A stretch of 64,000 nucleotides of DNA from Schaedlerella glycyrrhizinilytica_A (GTDB lineage Bacteria > Bacillota > Clostridia > Lachnospirales > Lachnospiraceae), in the NCBI RefSeq assembly GCF_042852765.1, contig NZ_AP031414.1; one strand, 5' to 3'. Every line of letters begins with the position of its first letter. The first letter of the stretch is position 1. Under the pieces are notes generated by a model that was not told the origin of the DNA, did no database searches, and was given only the letters and a program-made list of their open reading frames with translations. The position numbers were made by a program, and so were the translations under genes. Positions 42,750 to 51,756 of the stretch are shown here, one piece after another.

Positions 42750-43619
42750 TCAACTATTTCCCGTCTGTTTATTATATAAGAACATGATCACTGCCATGGA
42801 ACAGATGATCACATAACCGATCCAGCTGAACAGATCCGGCATCTGTCCGAACACAACGATCGCAAGGATCGCGGAGAAAATGATCTGTGAGTAATCATAG
42901 ACGGAAATCTCTTTTGCCGGTGCGTGGAAATATGCCGCTGTGATACTGAACTGTCCGCCTGCTGCCGACAAGCCCGCAAGCAACAGATATAAAAGCTGCA
43001 TCCCTGTCATCGGATGATAATCGAAGATCAAAAACGGCAAGGTTACGATACAGGAAAAAGCGGAGAATACAAAGACGACAAACGGTCCTTTCTCACCTTT
43101 CTGTCCGAGTACGCGCACATAAGTGTAAGCGATCCCGGCTCCCAGACCGCCCAACAATCCGACGAGTGCCGCCGGAGAGGAAAAGATACCAACCGTCGGT
43201 TTGATGATCAACAGACTTCCGAGAAACGCCCCTGCAACGATCAGCGCCTGTGGCAGCCGTACTTTTTCTTTCAGGATCAGATAACTGAAGATGATCGCAA
43301 AAAACGGAGACATTTTGTTGAGCATCGACGCATCCGACAGGATCATATGATCTACCGCGTAAAAATTGCACAGCACACCAAGTGTTCCTGCTGTCGCTCG
43401 TGCCAGAAGATATTTGACATTCTCTTTCTTTCCGGAAAACCATACCTTTTCTTTTGCAAGAATGATCCCTGCAAATACAAGCGCCACCAGATTTCTGAAA
43501 AAGCTTTTCTGGATTGCCGGCAGATCTCCGGAAAGTCTTACATACATCGACATCAGCGCAAAGCAAAATGCTGACAGGATAATGTATATGATTCCGATAT
43601 ATTTCTGTTTCTTTTTCAT
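42750..43619 (-). CDS. DMT superfamily (EamA) transporter
   Basis: 289 residues from the ATG at 43619, which overlaps the HAD stop by four bases (ATGA). Ten hydrophobic segments in two EamA repeats; FCFALMSMYVRLSG opens repeat one, and PFFAIIFSYLILKEKV ends it. Likely a metabolite exporter, substrate unknown. Coupled translation suggests a link with the HAD phosphatase and threonine aldolase genes just upstream. Confidence 0.88.
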   Translation of the reverse strand: MKKKQKYIGIIYIILSAFCFALMSMYVRLSGDLPAIQKSFFRNLVALVFAGIILAKEKVWFSGKKENVKYLLARATAGTLGVLCNFYAVDHMILSDASMLNKMSPFFAIIFSYLILKEKVRLPQALIVAGAFLGSLLIIKPTVGIFSSPAALVGLLGGLGAGIAYTYVRVLGQKGEKGPFVVFVFSAFSCIVTLPFLIFDYHPMTGMQLLYLLLAGLSAAGGQFSITAAYFHAPAKEISVYDYSQIIFSAILAIVVFGQMPDLFSWIGYVIICSMAVIMFLYNKQTGNS

Positions 43620-44281
43620 GATAGTCTTGATATCCTCCTCCAAAATATATCAAATTCCGTGTATTCCGGCAAATAAATCTCCGCCAGTTTCCATATTTTT
43701 GCCAGATCACGGTCATTTGCCTTGTCGTATACCGCCACGGTTCGAAATCCCGCCCTCTTTGCAGTCTGAATCGCATACAGCGCGTCTTCAAACACCAGAA
43801 TTTCCGACGGATCCAGATCCATCTGCAGTGCGGCTGCCAAAAACACATCGGGATGATTTTTATCGGTTCCCATTTCCAGACAAGTCAGGATTCCCTCAAA
43901 CCAGCTTAAAATCCCCAGACGGCTAAGTGCCGACCTCACATTCGTTTTATCTCCGGAAGTCGCAAGCATCATCGGAAGAGATAATTCCCGAAATCTTTCC
44001 AAATATTCCCGGACGCCCTCTTTCAGCGGAACTTTCTTTTCGTAAAATCCCCGCACCTCCCGATTTAACCCCTCTATCACTTCTTCTATCGTCTGATCCA
44101 GCCCGTATTGTGTCTTCAGATACGCTGCCCCCTGACGGACTCCCATCGTATACAATATATCCCTCAGCCCTTTTTCCGCAGATTTCCCCTGTGCCCGAAG
44201 ATATAGTTCCCCAAGGTTCTCCCATACCGGCATCGAATTCAAAAGCGTGCCGTCCACATCAAAAATGATTCCCTTTATCAT
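43616..44281 (-). CDS. HAD family phosphatase, beta-phosphoglucomutase-like
   Basis: 221 residues. HAD motif I FDVDGTLLNS at residue 7 with the DxD nucleophile, motif II MLATSGDKTN near 102, motif III Lys in the TDKNHPD region, and motif IV VFEDALYAI near 170. The helical cap after motif I marks subclass IA. Sugar-phosphate or small-molecule phosphatase; substrate not readable. It starts four bases after the threonine aldolase stop and overlaps the DMT gene. Confidence 0.88.
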   Translation of the reverse strand: MIKGIIFDVDGTLLNSMPVWENLGELYLRAQGKSAEKGLRDILYTMGVRQGAAYLKTQYGLDQTIEEVIEGLNREVRGFYEKKVPLKEGVREYLERFRELSLPMMLATSGDKTNVRSALSRLGILSWFEGILTCLEMGTDKNHPDVFLAAALQMDLDPSEILVFEDALYAIQTAKRAGFRTVAVYDKANDRDLAKIWKLAEIYLPEYTEFDIFWRRISRLS

Positions 44282-44285
44282 TCCT

Positions 44286-45326
44286 CTATCCTCTTATTTT
44301 TTTCAATAAATCCGCCAGCTCCATGATTTCCTCTTTTGTCGTCGCCCAGCTCGTCGCAAAACGCACGACCGTATGTTTCTCATCTAATTTCTCCCAAAAA
44401 CTAAATGCCACATGTGGTTTCAGCGCCTCCATCTGTTCATTTTCCAATACAACAAACTGCTGGTTAGTCGGTGATTCCAGATAGAACGGCAGTTCATTTT
44501 CCCGCAGGACTTCTTTTAACAACTCTGCCGTTTCGATCGCACGGCGGCTGATCTTCCAATAAAGCTCATCGGTAAACAATGTATCAAACTGCAGACCTAA
44601 CAGCCACCCTTTCGCCAGAAGCGCGCCCTTCTGTTTGACCAGCGTCAGAAAATGTCTCGGCGCATTTTGTTTTGTAAATACAACCGCCTCTCCGAACATT
44701 GCGCCTACCTTTGTTCCGCCGATATAAAAAACGTCGCAGAGTTTTGCCAATACCGGAAGCGTCACATCCGTCTGCTTCGCTGCCAATCCATAGCCAAGCC
44801 GTGCTCCGTCCGCATATAAGACCATATCGTACTCGCGGCAGATCTCCGATAGTTCTTCCAATTCCGATTTTGTATACAATGTACCGTATTCTGTCGGATG
44901 GGAAATATAGACCATCCCCGGATACACCATATGCTCCCAGTTCTGATCTGCATAGAACTGTTCTGCATAGGCCCGTACTTCCCCCGGATCCAATTTTCCG
45001 TTATGAGACGGGCAAGTCAGCACCTTGTGTCCGGTGCACTCGATCGCTCCCGCTTCGTGTGTATTTACATGACCGCTCTGTGCTGCGATCACTCCGGCAT
45101 ATGCGGGAAGCATTGTGCCGATCACCGCAGCATTCGTCTGGGTACCGCCGACAAGAAAATAAATCTCTGCCTCCGGACATGCACAAGCTGTTCTTATCTT
45201 TTCTTTTGCCTGTTCACAATAAAGATCACTTCCATATCCGGGCATCGTTTCTCCATTGGCGGCAAGAAGCCGTTCTAAGATCCGCACATGTGCGCCTTTT
45301 GTATAATCACTTTCAAATGACAACAT
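44286..45326 (-). CDS. ltaE: Low-specificity threonine aldolase (PLP fold type I)
   Basis: 346 residues from the ATG at 45326 (AAGGAG eight bases upstream). Cleaves threonine to glycine and acetaldehyde. SFESDYTKGAH at the N-terminus, YADGARLGYG with the PLP-binding Asp near 175, and the Schiff-base lysine in YIGGTKVGAMFG near 205. Its promoter carries a perfect 17-bp inverted repeat over the -10, so it is probably repressed by a DNA-binding protein. HAD and DMT genes follow closely. Confidence 0.9.
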   Translation of the reverse strand: MLSFESDYTKGAHVRILERLLAANGETMPGYGSDLYCEQAKEKIRTACACPEAEIYFLVGGTQTNAAVIGTMLPAYAGVIAAQSGHVNTHEAGAIECTGHKVLTCPSHNGKLDPGEVRAYAEQFYADQNWEHMVYPGMVYISHPTEYGTLYTKSELEELSEICREYDMVLYADGARLGYGLAAKQTDVTLPVLAKLCDVFYIGGTKVGAMFGEAVVFTKQNAPRHFLTLVKQKGALLAKGWLLGLQFDTLFTDELYWKISRRAIETAELLKEVLRENELPFYLESPTNQQFVVLENEQMEALKPHVAFSFWEKLDEKHTVVRFATSWATTKEEIMELADLLKKIRG

Positions 45327-45348
45327 TTTTCTCACTCCTTATCTGTCC

Positions 45349-45389
45349 AAAGCGAACACTTTTAAACCAGTATTAAAAGTGTTCGCTTT
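45349..45389. promoter_or_regulatory. Perfect inverted repeat over the threonine aldolase promoter, PurBox-like
   Basis: Arms AAAGCGAACACTTTTAA (45349-45365) and TTAAAAGTGTTCGCTTT (45373-45389), seven-base loop. Each arm holds CGAAC, and the two inverted CGAA cores are 25 bases apart, similar to paired PurR boxes (AWWWCCGAACWWT). One conserved C is G here. It overlaps the -10. Confidence 0.6.
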
Positions 45390-45398
45390 TGGTATCCA
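45370..45398 (-). promoter_or_regulatory. Predicted threonine aldolase promoter
   Basis: -35 TGGATA (45398-45393), 17-base spacer, -10 TAATAC (45375-45370), lying within the inverted repeat. Moderate match only. Confidence 0.5.
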
Positions 45399-45407
45399 CT
45401 GTCTTTC

Positions 45408-45455
45408 AAAAATTCCCCTTGTCCGCCGGATCGCTTTTCCGGTCCAAACAAGGGG
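45408..45455 (-). terminator. Terminator of the suf operon
   Basis: Minus-strand stem CCCCTTGT/ACAAGGGG with an inner CCGG/CCGG pair, then AATTTTTG. Confidence 0.85.
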
Positions 45456-45474
45456 ATTCTTGAATATCATACAT

Positions 45475-46395
45475 TTATTTCAGGAAATTCTCTATGATCA
45501 CAGACTCTGCTTCCTCCTCGGAAAGCCCAAACGTCCGCAGCTTGATCAGCTGTTCGTCATTGATCCGTCCGATTGCCGCTTCATGCACGATCTGGGCATC
45601 TACATGCTTCGCGTTGATCTCCGGAATGGAACTGATCTCTGCCTGATCCATGATGATCGAATCACACTGTACATGCGCATGACACGGATTCTCACCGATC
45701 GCTCTCGGGTGAAATACCTGCACAGACGTTCCTTTTGCGACCGAACGGGAAATAATACGCGCAGAACTATTCTCACCTTTCAGCACGACATCCATATTAG
45801 AAACGGCGCTCTGTGCTTCATGAGTCATAAGCTTCTCTGTCACATTTAATTTCGCATTCTCCGCCAGCTCGATATAATTCTCCCGCTTTGTAGAATCGAC
45901 ACCTTTGATCTGCGTTGTCTCCAGCGTAAACATAGAACCCTCTCCGACGTAAATCTTTGTCACGGGATTCAATACTTTTTTCCCTGTTCCGTTTCCGTCT
46001 GCATAGTGATTTTCCACATATTTTACATTTGCATTCTTTCCAACGTGAAACGTATGGATTCCGTCGTGTCTCGTCTCACTGCATCCCTCTCCGTGGATAC
46101 CGCATCCTGCCACGATCGTCACGTCTGCGCCGTCCTCGATATAAAAATCATTGTATACGACGTCCACTCCTGCTTCCGTCATCACGACCGGAATGTGTAC
46201 CTGTTCGTTCTTCGCTTCTCCGCTGATATGGATGTCGATCCCCGGCTGATCCTCTTTCTTTACGATCTGGATATGCCGACTGTCTCCATGACAGACTGCC
46301 ATGCCGTTCAGCCGCAGATTATAAGCGCCCTCCTGTTTAAATCCATAGGAGTCGATCACATTCAGCACATCATTCGTCACATTATTCAGCTCCAC
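45475..46395 (-). CDS. sufB: SufB/SufD family scaffold protein of a two-gene SUF system
   Basis: 306 residues from a GTG at 46395, with GGGGG eight bases upstream; the ATG-type frame to 46449 would overlap sufC by 68 bases. Right-handed beta-helix core with GCGIHGEGCSETRHDGIHTF and the C-terminal HEAAIGRINDEQLIKLRTFGLSEEEAESVI, typical of SufBD proteins. It is shorter than classical SufB and is the only SufBD protein here, as in the minimal SMS (SmsCB) type. Builds Fe-S clusters with SufC. Confidence 0.85.
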   Translation of the reverse strand: MELNNVTNDVLNVIDSYGFKQEGAYNLRLNGMAVCHGDSRHIQIVKKEDQPGIDIHISGEAKNEQVHIPVVMTEAGVDVVYNDFYIEDGADVTIVAGCGIHGEGCSETRHDGIHTFHVGKNANVKYVENHYADGNGTGKKVLNPVTKIYVGEGSMFTLETTQIKGVDSTKRENYIELAENAKLNVTEKLMTHEAQSAVSNMDVVLKGENSSARIISRSVAKGTSVQVFHPRAIGENPCHAHVQCDSIIMDQAEISSIPEINAKHVDAQIVHEAAIGRINDEQLIKLRTFGLSEEEAESVIIENFLK

Positions 46396-47131
46396 AAAGA
46401 TCGCCCCCTTTCTGCTGTCTGCATACACAGCTTTCCGCTTCCGTACCAAAAAGCTGCGGCATGATCTCTTCTGCTTTTCCGATCGATTCGATCTGTCCGT
46501 CTGAGATCACCATGATCCGATCCGCCATCCGAATGATCCTCTCCTGATGGGAGATCAGAATCAGACTCTCTTTCTTTTCCTTATGGATCTGCTCAAATCT
46601 CTTTACAAGCATCGAAAAACTCCAAAGATCGATCCCTGCCTCCGGCTCGTCAAAAATACAGATCGCATGATGTGCAGCCAATACGGTTGCGATCTCGATC
46701 CGTTTCATCTCTCCGCCGGAAAGTGTCGCATCCGCTTCACGATCGATATATTCTCTCGCACAAAGTCCGACGCTGCTTAAAAGATTACAGCACTCGTCCT
46801 CCGAAAGCGTCCGACCGGCCGCCAGATGCAGAAGCCGTCTGACTGTCATTCCTTTAAAACGCGGCGGCTGCTGGAATGCAAATCCCATCCCCGCTTTGGC
46901 GCGCTCGTCGATCGAAAATCCGGTAATATCTTTTCCGTCCAGCTTGATCGTTCCGCCTGTCTGCGTATAAATTCCCATCAGAAGTTTGGCGAGTGTCGAT
47001 TTTCCGCCGCCGTTCGGTCCGGTGATGACAAGCATCTCTCCATCTTCAACCGAAAAGCTGATATCCGAAAGAATCTCCGACTGCCGTCCCTCTTCGTGGA
47101 TGTCATATGATAAATGTTCAACCTCTAACAT
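46382..47131 (-). CDS. sufC: SufC-type Fe-S assembly ATPase
   Basis: 249 residues from the ATG at 47131 (AAGGAAGGAACG upstream). ABC ATPase: Walker A GPNGGGKST, Q-loop FAFQQPPRFKG, signature LSGGEMKR, Walker B ICIFDEPEAGID, H-loop ISHQ. The Q-loop wording is typical of SufC. It overlaps the SufB-type gene by 14 bases. SufS, SufU and an Rrf2 regulator are not encoded alongside. Confidence 0.9.
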   Translation of the reverse strand: MLEVEHLSYDIHEEGRQSEILSDISFSVEDGEMLVITGPNGGGKSTLAKLLMGIYTQTGGTIKLDGKDITGFSIDERAKAGMGFAFQQPPRFKGMTVRRLLHLAAGRTLSEDECCNLLSSVGLCAREYIDREADATLSGGEMKRIEIATVLAAHHAICIFDEPEAGIDLWSFSMLVKRFEQIHKEKKESLILISHQERIIRMADRIMVISDGQIESIGKAEEIMPQLFGTEAESCVCRQQKGGDLCGAE

Positions 47132-47209
47132 CATTCGTTCCTTCCTTTTCCCGGCATCAGACCGTCCGGTTTTCATGCCGTCATTGTACAATGGCCGCGG
47201 CAACAGTAT

Positions 47210-47240
47210 ACAGGGGACAACACATCGTATTGTCCCCTGT
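47210..47240. promoter_or_regulatory. Perfect inverted repeat in the suf leader
   Basis: ACAGGGGACAA (47210-47220) and TTGTCCCCTGT (47230-47240), nine-base loop, about 15-45 bases after the predicted start. No T tract follows, so an operator or mRNA stem is likelier than a terminator. Confidence 0.55.
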
Positions 47241-47261
47241 CCGCCAACCATACTATATAAA

Positions 47262-47290
47262 ACTGTAATACCAGAGCCGGATTTTGTCAA
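47262..47290 (-). promoter_or_regulatory. Promoter of sufCB
   Basis: -35 TTGACA (47290-47285), 17-base spacer, -10 TACAGT (47267-47262). Confidence 0.65.
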
Positions 47291-47338
47291 CCGTCAGAGA
47301 AGATTTTTCTCTCCTATCCACTTTTTCTTCTCCTATTC

Positions 47339-48631
47339 TTATACCAGCTCCGCGATCCGCGACACCCCGACATAGATCTCCGATATTTTATACCACGTCC
47401 GGAAATCAACCGTCCCTGTCTGCGGCAGTCCGAACACCTCCTGAAATGTCCGGACTGCCTCCGCCGTCGCCGGTCCGTAAATTCCGTCCGCCTGGATCTT
47501 CGGGATCGCCGGGTAAGCTCCAGCGATCACATTGAGCTGTTCCTGCATCTGAAGCACTTTCTGACCGCTGGAACCATTTTCCAGTGTATATCCCGGCCAC
47601 GAAGACGGAATCCCCGAGATTTCCGGCGCAGTGTTGATGTACATATTGTCCCCGTAAAAGTACCGCAGGATCTCGATCGCCGAATATCCCTGATCGCCGA
47701 GGCTCTTCGCCCCCCATTGCGTCATCCATCCCGGACACTGGACACGGCTGCCGTCACAGTACTGGGTCAGGATCGGCTGCCTCACATTCGGACGTGAGAG
47801 ATAATTTCCGTAAAGTTCATCTACCACTTCCGAGATCGTATCATAAATGTTCCGCTCCGGAATCCACTTATGGTCAAATGCGGTGGATGATGTTATGGTG
47901 AAATCATACCCTTTGTTCCGATACCACTCCGTATAGACCCGGTTCAGCGTAAATGACATGATCGCCAGCACATTTGCCCGGATCGCATCCTTGGACCAAG
48001 TCGCATAAATCTCACTGGACGCCACATTTTTGATGTAATCTTTATATTTCACATAATAATTCTGCGCTGTCGAATCCCGCGGCGAGCCGTCATGTACCAC
48101 GATATATTCCGGGATCACGACCCGGCTCAGTACGATCTCCCCGGATTCGTTCATCGGCTTGATCTCATCCTCCGCGATCTTCGGCGGATATTCGCCGTAG
48201 AGCGTATGTGCCGGAATCACAAAGACCTGTTCCTGTGTCTCCGGAACGACCGGACGCAACCGGATATTCTGCAGAGCCGTCACTTCCGGCAGCAGTTCTG
48301 TTCCCGCGATGCTGACCGGTTCAAATCCGGGCGCGCTGATATTCAGCGTGTACTCCGAATATGGCTGAATCACATTTTCCGGATCCAGACTATATTCCAA
48401 CGGCGGCGTCGAAAGTTCCACTGATTCTGTCATTCCGGATCGGTCTGTTCTCACTTCCTCCAGCGTATTCTCCGGCACACCGGTATAAGAAATCGAGATC
48501 AGTGCATCCTCCACCGGATAAGCCGTGATCTCTGATGTAACGGAAATTTTCAGCTTTCCTTTATCTACCGCATTCTCTCCCGTCGGCATCTCGCTTTCCG
48601 TCTGCATTGCCCGCAGTATATTTCTTCTCAT
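47339..48631 (-). CDS. SleC-like spore cortex-lytic protein (SpoIID-like plus peptidoglycan-binding domain)
   Basis: 430 residues, no signal peptide. N-terminal part (about 25-170) is an Ig-like or pro-region with 'GKLKISVTSEITAYPVEDALISI'-type strands. The middle (about 200-330) resembles the SpoIID/SleC fold (SSEIYATWSKDAIRANVLAIMSF, ITSSTAFDHKW). The C-terminus (about 350-420) is a PG_binding_1 domain (GSSGQKVLQMQEQLN, DGIYGPATAEAVRTFQ). This order matches clostridial SleC, which hydrolyses cortex at germination. It lies after the rseP terminator with its own RBS AGAGGA. Confidence 0.78.
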   Translation of the reverse strand: MRRNILRAMQTESEMPTGENAVDKGKLKISVTSEITAYPVEDALISISYTGVPENTLEEVRTDRSGMTESVELSTPPLEYSLDPENVIQPYSEYTLNISAPGFEPVSIAGTELLPEVTALQNIRLRPVVPETQEQVFVIPAHTLYGEYPPKIAEDEIKPMNESGEIVLSRVVIPEYIVVHDGSPRDSTAQNYYVKYKDYIKNVASSEIYATWSKDAIRANVLAIMSFTLNRVYTEWYRNKGYDFTITSSTAFDHKWIPERNIYDTISEVVDELYGNYLSRPNVRQPILTQYCDGSRVQCPGWMTQWGAKSLGDQGYSAIEILRYFYGDNMYINTAPEISGIPSSWPGYTLENGSSGQKVLQMQEQLNVIAGAYPAIPKIQADGIYGPATAEAVRTFQEVFGLPQTGTVDFRTWYKISEIYVGVSRIAELV

Positions 48632-48680
48632 CTATCATGATCCTCTGAGAAATCTTTTCCTTTATTGTATGTGAAAACAG

Positions 48681-48712
48681 AAAAAAAGTGCGGATCATGA
48701 AAAGATCCGCAC
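48681..48712 (-). terminator. Terminator overlapping the end of rseP
   Basis: Stem GTGCGGATC/GATCCGCAC with a seven-base loop, then seven T residues on the minus strand. The stem begins inside the last rseP codons and the stop codon lies within the hairpin. Confidence 0.9.
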
Positions 48713-49732
48713 AATATCGTTGTACATCACAACAACCATCAATACCATCAGCAGGGCAAATCCCGCAAAATGCACCATTCCCTCTTTTTCCGGAGGAATC
48801 CGCTTTCCTCGCACTGCTTCCACGATCAGAAACGCAAGTCTTCCGCCGTCCAAAGCCGGTATCGGAAGCAGATTCATGATCCCTAGGTTCGCCGTTATGA
48901 GGATGCAGATATTCATCAGATTCAAGATCACCACTTCAATCCCGCCCGGAAGTGAATTCTTATATGCATCATCCACCACGGTGACGATTCCCACCGGTCC
49001 GGACATCTGTTGGATCCCAACTTGCCCGGTCACGAGCATTTTGAGACATTCAAATGTATAATCCACCCAATACTTTAACGTATAAGCGCCATACTGCACC
49101 GCGCCGATGATCCCGGTCTGCGTCCGTTTCGACGGACCGTTAAACCCGAGCATCGGATAGGGATCTCCCTCCAACTGCCGCGGAGCAAGTGTGACCGTTG
49201 TCTCTTTCCCATCCCGCAGATAAGTGATCTCTGTCGCTTCACCTTTCTGGTTCGTCAGGTTATAGAGACTGACCTCATCCCAGAGATGCACCTTTTCTCC
49301 GTTCACTTCCGTGATCACGTCCCCGCTTTGGATTCCCTGTTCCTTTGCCGCATATCCGTCTCTTACCCCGGTTATGACCGGAGCAGCATATCCGATCCAC
49401 CCGACCATGATCACACAGAGCAGCCATCCGAGAATCAGATTGAACAGCGGCCCCGCAGCGATCACTGACATTCTCGCCCAGACCGATTTACTGTTAAAGC
49501 TTCCCTCCGACATATCATCGGCATCGTCTTCCCCCATCATACATGCCCCGCCGAACGGCAGCAGTTTCAAAGAAAACTTCGTTCCGCCGATCACTTTTCC
49601 GAACAACGTAGGTCCCAATCCAAGTGAAAATTCATCCACGCGGATCTTATTTGCTTTCGCCAGAGAAAAATGTCCCAGCTCATGAATGATAATGATCAAG
49701 CTAAACAGCAAAATTGCCAATACAATACCCAT
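48695..49732 (-). CDS. rseP: RIP metalloprotease RseP (site-2 protease)
   Basis: 345 residues. Membrane zinc protease: HELGH in the first transmembrane helix (residue about 17), PDZ domain (about 110-190, GIQSGDVITEVNGEKV), and the third ligand region NLLPIPALDGGR near 285. Cleaves anti-sigma factors or signal peptide remnants within the membrane. Last gene of the pyrH-frr-uppS-cdsA-dxr-rseP order, 14 bases after dxr. Confidence 0.95.
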   Translation of the reverse strand: MGIVLAILLFSLIIIIHELGHFSLAKANKIRVDEFSLGLGPTLFGKVIGGTKFSLKLLPFGGACMMGEDDADDMSEGSFNSKSVWARMSVIAAGPLFNLILGWLLCVIMVGWIGYAAPVITGVRDGYAAKEQGIQSGDVITEVNGEKVHLWDEVSLYNLTNQKGEATEITYLRDGKETTVTLAPRQLEGDPYPMLGFNGPSKRTQTGIIGAVQYGAYTLKYWVDYTFECLKMLVTGQVGIQQMSGPVGIVTVVDDAYKNSLPGGIEVVILNLMNICILITANLGIMNLLPIPALDGGRLAFLIVEAVRGKRIPPEKEGMVHFAGFALLMVLMVVVMYNDIVRIFS

Positions 49733-49746
49733 GCATCTACCACCTT

Positions 49747-50910
49747 TTAATTATGATCCCCCCGGATCTGTTTCTTTCCGTCTATATACGCGTAAACTTC
49801 CGCTTCCGTTTCCAGAATCTGTTCCACCGTCGGTTTCTCGATCACCCGATGCCGCCGCATACATTCTTCGATCAGTTCCGGGATCTGCAGATAACCGATC
49901 TTCCGGGCTAAAAATAACGCCACTGCTTTTTCATTAGCCGCATTTAAAACAGTCGGAAGCGATCCGCCGGTCCGTCCGGCTTCGTATGCCAGTTTTAATC
50001 CGTAAAATGTATCCATATCCGGCTTTTCAAATGTGATCTGTGTCAGCGTCTCAAAATCCAGTCGGTCTCCCGGCAAATATCTTCGCTCCGGATAATACAA
50101 CGCGTATTGGATCGGCAGTTTCATATCCGGCGTTCCGAGCTGTGCGATCACTGCGCCGTCTTCATATTCCACCATGGAATGAATGATACTCTGCGGCTGC
50201 ACGACAACCTGTACCTGATCCACGCTCACATCAAACAGCCATTTTGCTTCGATCACTTCCAGTCCCTTATTGATCATTGTCGAGGAATCGATCGTGATCT
50301 TGCGTCCCATCTCCCAGTTCGGATGCTTCAATGCATCTTCCACTTGGATCTTTGTCAACTCTTCCCGTTTCTTTCCCCGGAACGGTCCGCCGGATGCTGT
50401 CAGAAGGATCTTGTGAAGCGCCTCCCTCTGTCCGCCCTGCAATGACTGAAAGATCGCGCTGTGCTCGCTGTCCACCGGCAGGATCGACACGCCGTATTCT
50501 TTTGCCAGTGGCATGATCAGATGTCCGGCTGTTACAAGTGTTTCTTTGTTTGCCAGCGCAATATCTTTCCCCGCCTTGATCGCCTCGATCGTCGGACGGA
50601 TTCCGATCATTCCCACGATCGCCGTCACAAGGATCTCACTCTCCTTGGCGGCTACCACTTCCAAAAGTCCATCCATTCCGGATACGATCCGGACATCCAA
50701 GTCTTTTACCCGGCTTTTTAACTCTGCCGCTTTTTCTTCCGACCAGACAGCCGCAAGCGGAATATGAAATTCCCGGATCTGCTCTTCTAAAAGCGCGATA
50801 TTGTTTCCCGCTGCCGCCGCCGTAACTTCAATATCTCCATTTTCCCGTACCACTTCCAATGTCTGTGTGCCAATGGAACCGGTAGATCCCAAAATTGCTA
50901 TCTTTTTCAT
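49747..50910 (-). CDS. dxr: 1-deoxy-D-xylulose 5-phosphate reductoisomerase
   Basis: 387 residues from the ATG at 50910; a GTG nine bases upstream is possible, and neither has a strong site. MEP-pathway enzyme giving MEP with NADPH. GSTGSIGTQTLEVV nucleotide site at the N-terminus, ANKETLVTAG, LPVDSEHSAIFQ with the metal-binding Asp and Glu, and TASGGPFRG. The neighbouring uppS uses the isoprenoids made from this pathway. Confidence 0.95.
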   Translation of the reverse strand: MKKIAILGSTGSIGTQTLEVVRENGDIEVTAAAAGNNIALLEEQIREFHIPLAAVWSEEKAAELKSRVKDLDVRIVSGMDGLLEVVAAKESEILVTAIVGMIGIRPTIEAIKAGKDIALANKETLVTAGHLIMPLAKEYGVSILPVDSEHSAIFQSLQGGQREALHKILLTASGGPFRGKKREELTKIQVEDALKHPNWEMGRKITIDSSTMINKGLEVIEAKWLFDVSVDQVQVVVQPQSIIHSMVEYEDGAVIAQLGTPDMKLPIQYALYYPERRYLPGDRLDFETLTQITFEKPDMDTFYGLKLAYEAGRTGGSLPTVLNAANEKAVALFLARKIGYLQIPELIEECMRRHRVIEKPTVEQILETEAEVYAYIDGKKQIRGDHN

Positions 50911-50937
50911 TCTGCCCACATCGCTTTCTATATGATT

Positions 50938-51756
50938 CTATAATAATACTGCCAGATAGAAAATAATCGGCGCCGTAAAGATCACGCTGTCAAACCGGTC
51001 CAAAATCCCGCCGTGTCCCGGGATCAGTTTTCCGTAATCTTTGATATTGTAGTTTCGTTTGATCGCAGACGCCGCCAGATCTCCGATCTGAGAGATCGCT
51101 CCGCCCGCTGCGCCGATCACCGCAAACTCTGCAACGCTCACGCCTGCGCTTCCCCAATGATTGATCGCCAATGCGTAAAGGATCCCGATCAGCGCCGCAC
51201 CGACGATCCCGCCGATTCCGCCCTCCACGGATTTCTTCGGACTCAGAACCGGAGCCATCTTATGCTTTCCGATCAACATACCGACACAGTAGGCGCAGGT
51301 ATCACATCCCCATGCACAGATAAATACGAGCCAAACCGTAAAAATCCCGCCCGGAAGCACCCGGATCTGATAAATATAAGAGAGCATCACTGCCACATAG
51401 AAAAATCCGAAAAATGCAGCCACGATCTGACTCGGATGATATTTCGGATACCGAAACACCATTGCCGCCATCAGACAGATCAAAAACGCCATATAAAGCG
51501 CCATAAACCAATTCAGGGATTCTCCAAGAAGTTTGCCGCCCTGCTTCCAGTATACCAGCGCATAATAGAGCAGTACGAAAATATTGCCAAGCACCATCAG
51601 CGCCGTATGTTCCATCTTGAACACTTTGTAAAGCTCCCGAAGACCGATCAGGCTGATCACAGCCAGCACGCCCAACAATACAAGATCTCCCGCCGTCAGC
51701 GCCGCAAATGCGATGATGACCAAAAGGATCCCGCTTATTAATCTGGTCTTAAACAT
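50938..51756 (-). CDS. cdsA: Phosphatidate cytidylyltransferase
   Basis: 272 residues from the ATG at 51756 (GGAGG upstream), overlapping uppS by eight bases. About seven to eight hydrophobic segments. The C-terminal CdsA signature is seen as LSPKKSVEGGIGG and SAIKRNYNIKDYGKLIPGHGGILDRFDS. Makes CDP-diacylglycerol for phospholipid synthesis in the membrane. Confidence 0.95.
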   Translation of the reverse strand: MFKTRLISGILLVIIAFAALTAGDLVLLGVLAVISLIGLRELYKVFKMEHTALMVLGNIFVLLYYALVYWKQGGKLLGESLNWFMALYMAFLICLMAAMVFRYPKYHPSQIVAAFFGFFYVAVMLSYIYQIRVLPGGIFTVWLVFICAWGCDTCAYCVGMLIGKHKMAPVLSPKKSVEGGIGGIVGAALIGILYALAINHWGSAGVSVAEFAVIGAAGGAISQIGDLAASAIKRNYNIKDYGKLIPGHGGILDRFDSVIFTAPIIFYLAVLL

